A stretch of 64,000 bases of DNA from Methylacidiphilum kamchatkense Kam1 (GCF_007475525.1 NZ_CP037899.1:868001-932000), one strand, 5' to 3'. Counted from the first letter of the stretch, positions 36,502-46,159 are shown. The notes: generated from the sequence alone by a model not told the origin. Numbers and translations are program-made.

Positions 36502-38692
36502 AATTATAGGTTTAAAAAATGGAAAAGATTTTATTCAGATTGGCGATACGTACTATGTTAGGGTGTGTTCTCCTTTTGCAGATGATCGCACTCGAGTTTT
36601 GAAACACAAAGAAACTTTTGGCGTTTTTGATCGGCGAGGAGATATCCAACCCTTGGGATTAGGAGATCAGGGACTCTATTATCGGGGCACGAGACACCTT
36701 AACGAAAGTGTTCTATTCATTGAAAAAAGCTATCCTCTTTTTCTCAGTTCGACGATTCGAGAAGATAATGCGATGTTTACTATTGATTTATCTAACCCGG
36801 AGATAGAAAAAGAAGGAAAGATTATCCGACAACAAACCTTGCTCATTACTCGTTCGAAGTTTATTTGGGAGTCATGCCTTTATGAAGAAATTTGTATCTG
36901 TAATTATGGAGAAGTTCCAGTTCAAGTTATCCTTTTGTTCAAATTTAATGCTGATTTTGTCGATCTGTTTGAAGTACGTGGAACAAAAAGAAAAAAAAGA
37001 GGACAATTATTGGATCCCGTCGTTACAGAGCAAAGCGTCCTTTTTCAATATCTTGGCTTAGATAATATTTTGCGTCAGACTCTGCTTTTTTTCGATCCCA
37101 AGCCCCTAAATCTTTGTGCTACGTCAGCGGCTGTATCTTTAGAACTTATCCCAAGAAAAGAAAAGCTCATTCATTTATCTGTTGAATGTTTTCAAAGCCA
37201 TGAAAAGAGAGCTTTCCCTTCTTTTTTAAACTATAAAGAGGCTTCCAATAAATCGATTGAGGCTTACAAAGAATCCGAGAAAAAGTGGTGCAAAATATGG
37301 ACCTCTAACAGCCAATTCAATGGGTGGATTAATCGATCTCTGTCTGATCTTTTAATGTTAATAACAGAAACTCCCCAAGGTCCCTTTCCCTACGCTGGGG
37401 TGCCTTGGTTTTGTACGCCATTTGGCAGAGATGGGATTATTACCACTCTTGAATGCCTTTGGTTGGCTCCTGAACTTGGAAAAGGGGTCTTGTCATTTCT
37501 TGCGGCCAATCAAGCAAAAGACTTTGATATTGAAGCGGATGCTGAGCCGGGAAAAATTTTGCATGAAACCAGAGAAGGAGAAATGGCCAATCTGGGCGAG
37601 ATTCCTTTTCGTAAATATTATGGAAGCATTGATGCAACCTGTCTGTTCCTTCTTCTTGCTGCTGAATACTATCAGCGGACCGCGGACAGAAAATTTATCG
37701 AAGAAATCTGGCCAAATATAGAACTGGCTCTTCTCTGGATTGATCGCTATGGAGACATTGATGGCGATGGGTTTGTAGAATATCGAAGAAGAAGTTCAAG
37801 AGGACTAACCAATCAAGGCTGGAAAGATTCTTTTGATTCTGTATTCCAGAAGGATGGTTCCTTTCCCGTGGGTCCAATTGCTTTATGTGAAGTGCAGGGG
37901 TTCGTTTTTGCCGCAAAGAAAAAAATTGCTTATCTTGCTTCTGTTTTAGGTCAGATCTCGCTGCATGATAGGCTGCTAAAGGAAGCTGAGATATTGAAAG
38001 AAAAATTCGAAAAGGAATTTTGGGTCGAAGAACTTTCTTCTTATGCACTGGCTTTAGATGGGCGAAAAGAAAAATGTAAGGTTCTTGCTTCAAATGCTGG
38101 CCTCTGCCTGTATACAGGGATTGCCAAACAAGATAAAGCAGAGCTAATTGGTAAGCTTCTTATGAGTGATAAATTTTTTACAGGTTGGGGCATCCGTACT
38201 GTGGCTTCTACAGAAGTACGCTACAATCCTATTTCCTATCACAATGGTTCGGTATGGCCTTTTGATACCGCTTTTATTGCGGCTGGAATGATGTCCTATG
38301 GAATGAAAGAGATGGCTATAAAACTTTTTAAAGGACTTTTTGAAGCTTCCCTTTTTTTCGACCTTCAACGGTTACCTGAACTTTTTGGAGGAATAGCTAG
38401 GAGAGGTCAAGAAGGACCGACACTTTATCCAGTTGCATGTGCCCCCCATGCTTGGTCCAGTGGGGCGGTCTTTCTGCTCTTACAATCGGCCATTGGATTA
38501 AAAATTGATGCCACCAAAAATTTAGTGATTTTTGAGGAACCAAGACTACCTGACTTTCTGGATAAAGTCATTATTCAGGACTTAAAGGTGGGTGATTGGA
38601 GAATCGATGTGGAACTGTCGCGTTATCCACATAATGTAGGAGTGAGACTTCTCAAAAAAGAAGGAGAGGTGAAACTCATTGTTATCGATTGA
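36491..38692 (+). CDS. Amylo-alpha-1,6-glucosidase/glycogen debranching-type protein
   Basis: A 733-residue protein with the two-part plan of the family. It has an N-terminal beta-sandwich (FADDRTRVLKHKETFGVFDRRGDIQ, GLYYRGTRHL) and a C-terminal (alpha/alpha)6 barrel of the GDE type (PYAGVPWFCTPFGRDGIITTLE, DIDGDGFVEYRRRSSRG, NQGWKDSFDSVF, SYHNGSVWPFDTAFIAAGM). The acidic residues around FGRDG and GWKDS are candidate catalytic groups. It is probably cytoplasmic, since no signal peptide is seen. It overlaps the GT4 gene upstream, and its stop lies just before or within the isocitrate lyase start region (TTGA at 38689). The substrate could be glycogen or another branched glucan. Confidence 0.85.
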   Translation: MESKIIGLKNGKDFIQIGDTYYVRVCSPFADDRTRVLKHKETFGVFDRRGDIQPLGLGDQGLYYRGTRHLNESVLFIEKSYPLFLSSTIREDNAMFTIDLSNPEIEKEGKIIRQQTLLITRSKFIWESCLYEEICICNYGEVPVQVILLFKFNADFVDLFEVRGTKRKKRGQLLDPVVTEQSVLFQYLGLDNILRQTLLFFDPKPLNLCATSAAVSLELIPRKEKLIHLSVECFQSHEKRAFPSFLNYKEASNKSIEAYKESEKKWCKIWTSNSQFNGWINRSLSDLLMLITETPQGPFPYAGVPWFCTPFGRDGIITTLECLWLAPELGKGVLSFLAANQAKDFDIEADAEPGKILHETREGEMANLGEIPFRKYYGSIDATCLFLLLAAEYYQRTADRKFIEEIWPNIELALLWIDRYGDIDGDGFVEYRRRSSRGLTNQGWKDSFDSVFQKDGSFPVGPIALCEVQGFVFAAKKKIAYLASVLGQISLHDRLLKEAEILKEKFEKEFWVEELSSYALALDGRKEKCKVLASNAGLCLYTGIAKQDKAELIGKLLMSDKFFTGWGIRTVASTEVRYNPISYHNGSVWPFDTAFIAAGMMSYGMKEMAIKLFKGLFEASLFFDLQRLPELFGGIARRGQEGPTLYPVACAPHAWSSGAVFLLLQSAIGLKIDATKNLVIFEEPRLPDFLDKVIIQDLKVGDWRIDVELSRYPHNVGVRLLKKEGEVKLIVID

Positions 38693-38712
38693 GATTTTTT
38701 GAAACTCTTCCT

Positions 38713-39933
38713 ATGCCTTCTCTAGTTGAAAAAATAACCGAAGAATGGGCTTGTTCAGATCGATGGAAAGGGGTCAAAAGAGCCTATTCCGCAGCAGATG
38801 TGGTAAGACTTTCAGGATCGCTTTCTATTGAATATACCCTTGCTAGGCATGGAGCAACACTACTCTGGGAACTTCTCCATGACAAAGAACCAGTCATTGC
38901 TCTTGGAGCTGTAACAGGTATGCAAGCGGTTCAAATGGTCAAAGCTGGGCTTAAAGCTATTTATTGCTCAGGCTGGCAGATCGCTGCTGATGCTAATTTG
39001 GCTCAAGAAACGTATCCCGATTTTTCTCTTTATCCTTCTAATTCCATCCCTTTACTTGTAAAAAGGATCAATGCTTCATTGAGAAGAGCCGACGCGATCA
39101 ACTTTGCCGAAAACAAAAAAGACATCCATTATTTTGTGCCGATTATTGTTGATGGGGAAGCTGGATTTGGAGGGGCATTGAATGCTTTCGAGTTAACAAA
39201 ATGGTTAATAGAAGCAGGAGTGGCTGCGGTGCATTTTGAAGATCAACTTCCTTCGGCTAAGAAGTGTGGGCACATGCGTTCAAAGGTATTGGTTCCGACT
39301 AGAGAGGCTTTACAAAAACTTATAGCGGCACGGCTTGCCTCGGATATATTAGGAGTGAGCACCATTATTATAGCACGGACGGATGCCGATGGAGCCTCTT
39401 TTTTATCTTCGGATGTGGATGAAAGGGATCGACCATTTATAAAACGAAGAACCGAAGAAGGATTCTTTGAAATTCAAGGAGGGTTGGATTTAGCAATAGC
39501 GCGTGCACTGGTTTTTGCTCCTTATGTGGATATGTTATGGTTTGAAAGCTCAAAGCCCGATTTATTGGCTGCCCAACGATTTGCCGAAGCCATCCATGGA
39601 ACCTTTCCTGGGAAATTGCTTGCTTATAATTGTTCTCCATCTTTTTATTGGAAAGAATATATGAAAGAAGAACAGATGGCATCGTTTCACAATAGGTTGG
39701 CTTCCTGGGGCTATAAATTACAAGTGATTTCTTTGGCCGGTTTTCATGCACTCTGTTACGGGATGTTTACCATGGCAAAGGAAATTAAAGAAAAAGGCTT
39801 GATAGCTTATTCTGTATTTCAAGAAAAGGAAAAAGAAGCACAACAGGAAGGATATACTGCGCTCAGTCACCAACAGGAAGTTGGAGCAAGCTATTTTGAA
39901 CTGATTTATAATACCATTGTGGGTAAGATATAA
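38713..39933 (+). CDS. aceA: Isocitrate lyase
   Basis: Glyoxylate shunt enzyme that cleaves isocitrate to glyoxylate and succinate. The active-site motif KKCGHM has its cysteine at about residue 185. The N-terminus RWKGVKRAYSAADVVRLSGS, IVDGEAGFGGALNAFELTKWLI with the metal-binding acids, and FEDQLPSAKKCGHM are all diagnostic. ATG 38713 gives 406 residues with a normal N-terminus. A TTG at 38689 overlaps the upstream stop (TTGA) and would add eight residues, so the start is not fixed. Malate synthase follows after 3 bases. Confidence 0.95.
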   Translation: MPSLVEKITEEWACSDRWKGVKRAYSAADVVRLSGSLSIEYTLARHGATLLWELLHDKEPVIALGAVTGMQAVQMVKAGLKAIYCSGWQIAADANLAQETYPDFSLYPSNSIPLLVKRINASLRRADAINFAENKKDIHYFVPIIVDGEAGFGGALNAFELTKWLIEAGVAAVHFEDQLPSAKKCGHMRSKVLVPTREALQKLIAARLASDILGVSTIIIARTDADGASFLSSDVDERDRPFIKRRTEEGFFEIQGGLDLAIARALVFAPYVDMLWFESSKPDLLAAQRFAEAIHGTFPGKLLAYNCSPSFYWKEYMKEEQMASFHNRLASWGYKLQVISLAGFHALCYGMFTMAKEIKEKGLIAYSVFQEKEKEAQQEGYTALSHQQEVGASYFELIYNTIVGKI

Positions 39934-39936
39934 AAC

Positions 39937-41481
39937 ATGAGTATTTATTCAGCACCTTCAGGAGTAACGATTGTAGGTACCTACCATAAAGAATGGGAAA
40001 AGATCCTTAGTTATGAGGCGCTCCGTTTTGTTGCTTCTCTTCATAGGCAGTTTGATGCCTTGCGTTTGGAACTACTGGAAAGAAGAAAAAAAATACAGAA
40101 AGCCATAGATGATAATCGACTTTCTTTAAACTTTCTTTCAGACACTCGTCAGATTCGTGAAGATAAATGGGAAGTAGCTGCGTTGCCTCAAAACTTGCCA
40201 GAGAGAAAAGTTGAGATTCTGGGAACGGCTTCTTTGGACTTTCTAAAGAATGCTGTGGAGTCAGGTGCCGATGGGATCATTATTGATTTAGAAGATTCTT
40301 TATCGCCGAGCTGGGAAAATATCATCGAAAGCCAGATCTTCTTGTTCGACTTCTTAAGGCAAAAAAATGATAGCAATACAAGCTATCAGCCTTTGCTTCA
40401 CGTCAGGCCAAGAGGAATACATCTTTGGGAAAAACATGTTCATGTAGATGGCAAACCCCTTGCGGCAAGTCTTTTTGATTTTGGTCTTTATGTATATCAC
40501 AATGCCAAACTACTTGTAGAAAGACAAAGTGGGCCTTTTTTTTATGTTCCAAAAATAGAAAATTTTTATGAGGCCGAATTTTGGTCTTCTCTTTTTTCGT
40601 TTACTGAAAACGCTCTTTCTCTTCCTTCTGGGAGTATACGGGCAACTATCATCATAGAGACTATTACAGCGGTTTTTGAAATGGAAGAAATCCTTCATTC
40701 AATGAAAAACCATGGCTGGGCTTTGAGCGTAGACCCACGTGATTATGTTTTCAGTGTCATAAAGAAATTCCGGAAGAGTAGAGAAGCACTTATGCCCGAC
40801 AGGTCGGAAATTACAATGGATGCAAACTTCTTGCATGCCTATAGGAAGCTCCTTGTTGAGACCTGTCAGAAAAGAAGAGCCCTTGCCATTGGAGGAGTCT
40901 CTCTGTTAGAACCGTCAGTGATTTATGAGGATGCAGAGCTCTTCGAAAAAATAAAGTTCGAAAAAGAAAGAGACATTGCTCTTGGAATGGATGGGTGTAT
41001 CGTCAATCATCCAAAGCTTGTCCCTGTGGTAAGAGAAGCTTTTAAGAATGTTTCAAGAGAAGCTATTACGGAAGCAAAGGAACACCCAGAAAGCCTCATA
41101 GTACGACCGGAGGATTTGCTTGATTTTAAGATCCCTGGGGCTATTACTGAATCAGGTGTTAGAAGCAATATTAGTCTTCTTTTCATGTATCTTTCTTCCT
41201 GGCTTTCTGGTCATGGAGCTGTAGATATCTTTAATCTTAAGGAAGATGTTTCATCTGCTGAAATTGCTCGCAGTCAGCTGTGGCAATGGGTTCATTTGGA
41301 AGCTGAGATGGATAGCGAAATTCCTTTTGACAAAGAACTTTTCCTATGCTGGAAAACAGAAGAAAAAGAGCTACTCAAACATCTTCCTTTTTTAGATCAA
41401 GTGGATCGAGTGATTGAAGAAGTTGTGTTAACAAAAGATTTCGTTGAGTTTTTGACACTCATTACTTACGAGTATTTATAA
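39937..41481 (+). CDS. aceB: Malate synthase A-like protein with divergent signature loop
   Basis: Would condense glyoxylate with acetyl-CoA to malate. The 514-residue architecture of malate synthase A is intact: LHVRPRGIHLWEKHV with catalytic R159, ATIIIETITAVFEMEEIL with E241, D269 and D437 (LKEDVSSAEIARSQLWQW). But the family signature loop, normally H-x-x-G-L-N-x-G-x-W-D-Y, reads H-G-W-A-L-S-V-D-P-R-D-Y (259-270), and the GGMAAFIP stretch reads GGVSLLEP (319-326). Catalytic residues are kept while surrounding loops changed, so activity is likely but specificity may differ. ATG 39937 begins 3 bases after aceA. Confidence 0.82.
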   Translation: MSIYSAPSGVTIVGTYHKEWEKILSYEALRFVASLHRQFDALRLELLERRKKIQKAIDDNRLSLNFLSDTRQIREDKWEVAALPQNLPERKVEILGTASLDFLKNAVESGADGIIIDLEDSLSPSWENIIESQIFLFDFLRQKNDSNTSYQPLLHVRPRGIHLWEKHVHVDGKPLAASLFDFGLYVYHNAKLLVERQSGPFFYVPKIENFYEAEFWSSLFSFTENALSLPSGSIRATIIIETITAVFEMEEILHSMKNHGWALSVDPRDYVFSVIKKFRKSREALMPDRSEITMDANFLHAYRKLLVETCQKRRALAIGGVSLLEPSVIYEDAELFEKIKFEKERDIALGMDGCIVNHPKLVPVVREAFKNVSREAITEAKEHPESLIVRPEDLLDFKIPGAITESGVRSNISLLFMYLSSWLSGHGAVDIFNLKEDVSSAEIARSQLWQWVHLEAEMDSEIPFDKELFLCWKTEEKELLKHLPFLDQVDRVIEEVVLTKDFVEFLTLITYEYL

Positions 41482-41598
41482 GAGAAGTTGAATCTTATCT
41501 TTGGGTGCTTGAGAAAGTCCATTTTTAAAAAGGTAGGAGGAAAAGCTGCGGAAGAAAAGCTGGCTTTAAATTGTTTTGATTTCTAGAGAAGAGATACT

Positions 41599-42075
41599 TT
41601 AGTTTTTAAGTTCCTTGACTACACCTAAGGCAAACATGGTAACAAAGAAGACAATTAAGAATTCAATTTTTTCGTGAACTAGGTAATGGAGGGAAACAAT
41701 TCCTGAAGGAATGAGCACAGAAGGCAGGATTTTGGGATGGATGGTTCTTGGAGAGAATCTTTTGATTAGTAATAACAATAAAGATAATCCAAGCAAAATT
41801 CCAATCCATCTATAGTCTTCAGGGATCGGTTTCCAAAATAACATTCCCAAAAAACTGAATAAAGCAAAAATAGAAAATAAAACGAGGCTCAAAGTATCTG
41901 GTTTTGCTTTCAATTTTCTTACATTCAATATTTGAATGGCAAAATAGGAAGCAATGGAGGATCCAAGTAATAATAAAGAAATGCTAATATAGCCTTGAAA
42001 AGAATTCCTATAGGAAATAGCATCAGGGGTTGGAGTGATGGCTAAAAGATAACAACAAAAGCAATCCATAGACAT
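41599..42075 (-). CDS. Four-helix membrane protein of unknown function
   Basis: A 158-residue protein with about four transmembrane helices (YISISLLLLGSSIASYFAI, LVLFSIFALFSFLGMLFW, WIGILLGLSLLLLLI and IEFLIVFFVTMFALGVV). No motif identifies a function. There is a second in-frame ATG two codons after the first. It sits between malate synthase (convergent) and the GlcDEF genes (divergent), but nothing shows that it takes part in that pathway. Confidence 0.55.
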   Translation of the reverse strand: MSMDCFCCYLLAITPTPDAISYRNSFQGYISISLLLLGSSIASYFAIQILNVRKLKAKPDTLSLVLFSIFALFSFLGMLFWKPIPEDYRWIGILLGLSLLLLLIKRFSPRTIHPKILPSVLIPSGIVSLHYLVHEKIEFLIVFFVTMFALGVVKELKN

Positions 42076-42303
42076 TTATAAATTACAAAAAAATAGACAT
42101 TTCTCAAGATCACTCAATATGGAATAAAATAACTCCTTCTCTTTTTTTTTTTCGTTGCTTTCCAAAGCAAAATAAAATTATTAGCAACGCTGTTTAGGGC
42201 TACTACGAAACTATTATGAATGCAATTTTATCTTTTGCGAATCTCAATGTTATCTTGAAGCAATAGCAATTAATGTATTAGTAGGATAGATTTTACATAT
42301 ATC

Positions 42304-43788
42304 ATGTTTAAGCAAAGAAAAATAAAAAATTCTAAAAACCATTCTGAGTTCCTCAAAACACTCTTACACTCTTTACCTAAAGAGGAAGTTATCTATGAGC
42401 CTGAAGAACTCTCCGTTTATGAGTGCGATGGACTGACCGCTTTTAGGGTATTGCCTTTAGCTGTTGTGATTCCACAAAAAATTGAAGAGATCCTTGTGAT
42501 CTTGTCTGCTTGCAAGCGATTTGGTGTGCCCATAGTGGTGCGAGGAGGGGGTACGGGGCTTTCGGGAGGTGCAACCCCAGTGGAGGGAGGGATTGTTCTT
42601 AGCTTGTCTAAGTTCAACCAGATTCTTGAAATCGATCCTATAAATCAGGTTGCTAGAGTAGAGCCTGGGGTCACTAATATGCAGGTAAGCCAGTCTGCTG
42701 CACCTTATGGACTTTATTTTGCACCAGATCCTTCCTCTCAGATTGCTTGTACGATTGGAGGAAACATTGCTGAGAATGCCGGAGGAATCCATTGTTTGAA
42801 ATATGGCCTTACAGTCAATAATGTGCTTGCGATAAAGATGCTGACTGTAGAAGGGGAGATTGTCTCAATAGGGAATGTGGGAGGCGAAAGCCCTGGTTGT
42901 GATCTTCTTTCTTTAATAGTAGGCTCCGAAGGAATGCTTGGAATAGTTATAGAAGCTACCTTGCGTCTTTTGCCAAAACCTGAATGTGCAAAGCTTGTTG
43001 TTGGTTGTTTTGATGATGTCACTGAGGCTAGTAAAACAGTAAGCCAGATTATTGCTTCAGGCATAGTGCCTGCAGGACTTGAAATTATGGATAAGCTGGT
43101 TATTGAAGCAGTCCAATCCTATATTCAAGTAGGCTTTCCAACTTCGGCTGCAGCCGTTCTACTGTGTGAGCTTGATGGGATGTTTGAAGAAGTGGAGGAA
43201 GAGTGTAGGCTGGTTGAACAAATAATGATCCAGATGGGAGCTAAGGAGATCATTAGGTCTAAGAATGAGGAAGAAAGGTTGCTCCTTTGGAAAGCAAGAA
43301 AATCAGCCTTTCCGGCCGCAGGGAGAATTTCTCCTGATTATTATTGTATGGATGGAACAATTCCAAGAAAAAGTCTAGCTTTTGTACTCAAAAGGATTGC
43401 CGAACTAGCCGCTCAATATAATCTTAGAGTTGGAAATGTTTTTCATGCGGGCGATGGGAATATACATCCCCTAATTCTCTATGATAATAGTATTGTTGGG
43501 GAGATGGAAAGAGTCGAAAGCTTAGGAGAAAAGATTCTTGAACTCTGTGTTGAAGTTGGAGGATCGATTACTGGAGAACATGGGGTAGGTCTTGAAAAGC
43601 TTGGGCCAATGTGTCTCCAATTTTCCTTGGAGGAAATTCAGCAGTTCCATCGGATAAAAAGAGCTTTGGATCCAGACGCTTTGCTTAATCCAGGGAAAGC
43701 CATTCCTACACTTCATCGATGTGCGGAATTTGGAAAGATGCATGTGCATCAAGGACAGATTGCTTTTGCAGGTATAGAAAGATTTTGA
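42304..43788 (+). CDS. glcD: Glycolate oxidase subunit GlcD (FAD-linked)
   Basis: Catalytic flavoprotein subunit that oxidises glycolate (or D-lactate) to glyoxylate. The 494-residue protein has the PCMH-type FAD domain (VVRGGGTGLSGGATPVEGG; NAGGIHCLKYGLTVNNVLAIK; IVGSEGMLGIVIEATLRLLP) and a C-terminal domain with NVFHAGDGNIHPLI and GGSITGEHGVGLEKL, where His residues take part in catalysis and metal binding. FAD-linked D-lactate dehydrogenases share this fold, but the GlcE and GlcF neighbours support glycolate oxidase. The intergenic region upstream (42076-42303) is AT-rich and holds a 7-bp inverted repeat at 42155-42170. Confidence 0.92.
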   Translation: MFKQRKIKNSKNHSEFLKTLLHSLPKEEVIYEPEELSVYECDGLTAFRVLPLAVVIPQKIEEILVILSACKRFGVPIVVRGGGTGLSGGATPVEGGIVLSLSKFNQILEIDPINQVARVEPGVTNMQVSQSAAPYGLYFAPDPSSQIACTIGGNIAENAGGIHCLKYGLTVNNVLAIKMLTVEGEIVSIGNVGGESPGCDLLSLIVGSEGMLGIVIEATLRLLPKPECAKLVVGCFDDVTEASKTVSQIIASGIVPAGLEIMDKLVIEAVQSYIQVGFPTSAAAVLLCELDGMFEEVEEECRLVEQIMIQMGAKEIIRSKNEEERLLLWKARKSAFPAAGRISPDYYCMDGTIPRKSLAFVLKRIAELAAQYNLRVGNVFHAGDGNIHPLILYDNSIVGEMERVESLGEKILELCVEVGGSITGEHGVGLEKLGPMCLQFSLEEIQQFHRIKRALDPDALLNPGKAIPTLHRCAEFGKMHVHQGQIAFAGIERF

Positions 43789-43805
43789 TTTTTAAATAAT
43801 TGAAA

Positions 43806-44882
43806 ATGATAGACTGTCCTTCTTCAGCCACCGACTCAATCACAAACGAGCTTATAGAAAAAATAAGAAGGGTTATCAATCTTAAAGAGAAGATAAAAAT
43901 CATTGGCGGTGGAACGAAAGAAAGGTTAGGTAGGAAAGTTGTTGGTAAACCTATTAACGTTTCAGAAAATAGAGGAATCATTACATATGATCCGGCTGAA
44001 CTATTTGTAACAGTAAAGAGTGGTACTCCTATCGGCTCCCTTGAAGAAGTCTTGAAGCAGCATGGCCAATATCTACCTTTTGAACCTCCCCATCTGGGAG
44101 AACAAGCTACTGTGGGGGGAGTAGTTGCGTGTGGACTTTCTGGTCCATCAAGACCCTATAAAGGGGCATTGAAAGATTATCTTTTAAAAGTAAGGATCAT
44201 TAATGGAAAGGGAGAAGTTCTAACCTTTGGCAGTCAGGTCATCAAAAATGTGGCTGGTTTTGATCTATTCAGGCTGATGGCTGGAGCCCAGGGAACCCTT
44301 GGAATAATCCTGGACGTGACTTTTAAAGTACTTCCCCTCCCACCATTTTCAACTACTGTAGTTTTAGAAAAAAATGCTACCGAGGCACTTCGTTTTCTTT
44401 CAATAATTGCAGCTAAATATTTTCCGCTTTCAGCCAGTTGTTATTATAACAATAAACTTTATGTGAGAATTTCTGGTTATGAAAAATCTGTAAGGAGAGC
44501 CGAAAAAGAAATTGGAGGAGACATTTTAGCAAACGATCATCAATTTTGGAACTCCGTCAAAGAAAGAACCCATCCTTTTTTTATAAATAGCCAAAGACTG
44601 TGGCGATTGGTTCTTCCCCAAGCTGCTCCTTTGCTACCGATGGAAGGGGAATGGTTTTTCGACTGGGGTGGAAGTCAGAGATGGTGGAAAGGGGAAGAAG
44701 ACAATAGGGAAGCCATTTTTCGTTGGGCACGAGATCAAGGAGGATATGCTTGGTGCCATGACAAGGAAGTGACTTTGGCTTCTCCTTTGGATACGGCCCT
44801 CCTGCGTATTCATAGAAGGCTTAAAGAGGCTTTTGATCCTTTTGGGCTTTTAAATCCAGGTAGAATTTATGAGGAGTTTTAA
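43806..44882 (+). CDS. glcE: Glycolate oxidase subunit GlcE
   Basis: A smaller FAD-binding subunit of 358 residues with a shortened PCMH domain: KIIGGGTKERLGR, PPHLGEQATVGGVVACGLSGP, GSQVIKNVAGFDLFRLMAGAQGTLGIIL, and a C-terminal HRRLKEAFDPFGLLNPGRIY. This is the standard GlcE plan. ATG 43806 is preferred to a TTG two codons earlier. It lies 17 bases after glcD and 8 bases before glcF, so the three are one operon. Confidence 0.9.
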   Translation: MIDCPSSATDSITNELIEKIRRVINLKEKIKIIGGGTKERLGRKVVGKPINVSENRGIITYDPAELFVTVKSGTPIGSLEEVLKQHGQYLPFEPPHLGEQATVGGVVACGLSGPSRPYKGALKDYLLKVRIINGKGEVLTFGSQVIKNVAGFDLFRLMAGAQGTLGIILDVTFKVLPLPPFSTTVVLEKNATEALRFLSIIAAKYFPLSASCYYNNKLYVRISGYEKSVRRAEKEIGGDILANDHQFWNSVKERTHPFFINSQRLWRLVLPQAAPLLPMEGEWFFDWGGSQRWWKGEEDNREAIFRWARDQGGYAWCHDKEVTLASPLDTALLRIHRRLKEAFDPFGLLNPGRIYEEF

Positions 44883-44890
44883 ATCATCTC

Positions 44891-46138
44891 ATGGATACTC
44901 AACTGCACCTAAAGTATAGCAAGCTTCAAGCCGGGAAGGAAGCCAAGGAACTTATCAAAGCATGTGTGCATTGTGGATTTTGTAATGCCACCTGTCCAAC
45001 ATACCAATTAATAAGTGATGAGCTAGACGGACCGCGAGGCCGAATATATTTGATAAAGGCTTTTTTAGAAGGTAAGGCTTCTGGAGAAAAGACCAGAATA
45101 CATCTTGATCGTTGTCTATTATGCCAAGGTTGTGAAACGACTTGTCCTTCCAATGTGCAATTTGGAAGACTTGCAGATATGGGTAAGGAACTCGTTGAGC
45201 AGGTAGAAGAACGACCTTTTTTGGACAAAGCCTTTCGTTGGCTTCTTCTCTATTTTGTGCCAGAAAGGAAAAGGTTTTTTTATTTGTTTAAAATTGGAAA
45301 TCTTTTGAGAGCTTTTTTACCTAAATATTTGCGCCGTAAATTACCTAATCTTTCTAACATTCAGAAAGGATGTTTTGAGAAGCCTCAATGGATTAGGGAA
45401 AAGCGGGCTCAAATGATTCTTTTTAAAGGATGTGTTGAACCTGTGCTGTATCCATCTGTTTTTGAAGCAACTAGAAGACTATTCGGCAGTTTGGGTATTC
45501 AACTGATTGATGTTCAAAATGAAGGTTGTTGTGGGGCATTGGCTTATCATTTATCCTACAAAAAAAAGGCAAAGGAACAGATGAAGAACAATATCGACTT
45601 ATGGACTAGCTACCTAGAAAAGGGGATAAATGGGATTGTTGTTTGTTCTTCGGCCTGCTGTCAGATGATTAAAGACTATGGAGTTGTTTTTAAAGATGAT
45701 CCAGTTTATCAAAATAGAGCTTTGAAGATAGCGACATTGACTTTTGATCCTGTCGAAATTTTAGAAAAAGAGGAGTTTTCTTTAAAACTTACTGCAGAAC
45801 AATTTCCCACTGTGGCCTTTCACAGTCCTTGTACTTTACAACATGGGATGAAAATGAGGGGAAGGGTAGAAGCCCTTTTAAAAAAATTAGGTATTCACCT
45901 AACAGATATTCCAGATAATCACATTTGCTGTGGTGCAGCAGGAGCTTACGCCTTGTTGCAAAAGGATTTTTCTCAAAGCCTACTGGATGCAAAAATAAAA
46001 AATATTCTTTCTGGAAAGCCAGGGGCGATTCTTACGGCGAATGTTGGCTGTCGACTGCAGTTGCAATCGGCTACCACTCTTCCCGTTCTTCATTGGATAG
46101 AATACTTAGATAAATTACGGTTGGATAAGCCTCAATAA
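44891..46138 (+). CDS. glcF: Glycolate oxidase iron-sulfur subunit GlcF
   Basis: Electron-transfer subunit of 415 residues. Two [4Fe-4S] motifs are complete: C25-x2-C28-x2-C31-x3-C35 and C75-x2-C78-x2-C81-x3-C85. Two CCG domains follow (NEGCCGALAYHLS and HICCGAAGAYALL), which hold a further cluster in this heterodisulfide-reductase-like family. It passes electrons from GlcDE to the membrane quinone pool. It ends 21 bases from the convergent outer-membrane protein gene. Confidence 0.93.
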   Translation: MDTQLHLKYSKLQAGKEAKELIKACVHCGFCNATCPTYQLISDELDGPRGRIYLIKAFLEGKASGEKTRIHLDRCLLCQGCETTCPSNVQFGRLADMGKELVEQVEERPFLDKAFRWLLLYFVPERKRFFYLFKIGNLLRAFLPKYLRRKLPNLSNIQKGCFEKPQWIREKRAQMILFKGCVEPVLYPSVFEATRRLFGSLGIQLIDVQNEGCCGALAYHLSYKKKAKEQMKNNIDLWTSYLEKGINGIVVCSSACCQMIKDYGVVFKDDPVYQNRALKIATLTFDPVEILEKEEFSLKLTAEQFPTVAFHSPCTLQHGMKMRGRVEALLKKLGIHLTDIPDNHICCGAAGAYALLQKDFSQSLLDAKIKNILSGKPGAILTANVGCRLQLQSATTLPVLHWIEYLDKLRLDKPQ

Positions 46139-46159
46139 GGATAAGGGGTAGTCACTGTT

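Noticed and set aside
37695-38093. 132-codon ORF antisense to the debranching-type gene
   Set aside because: Entirely within a well-supported coding gene; composition typical of reverse-frame noise.
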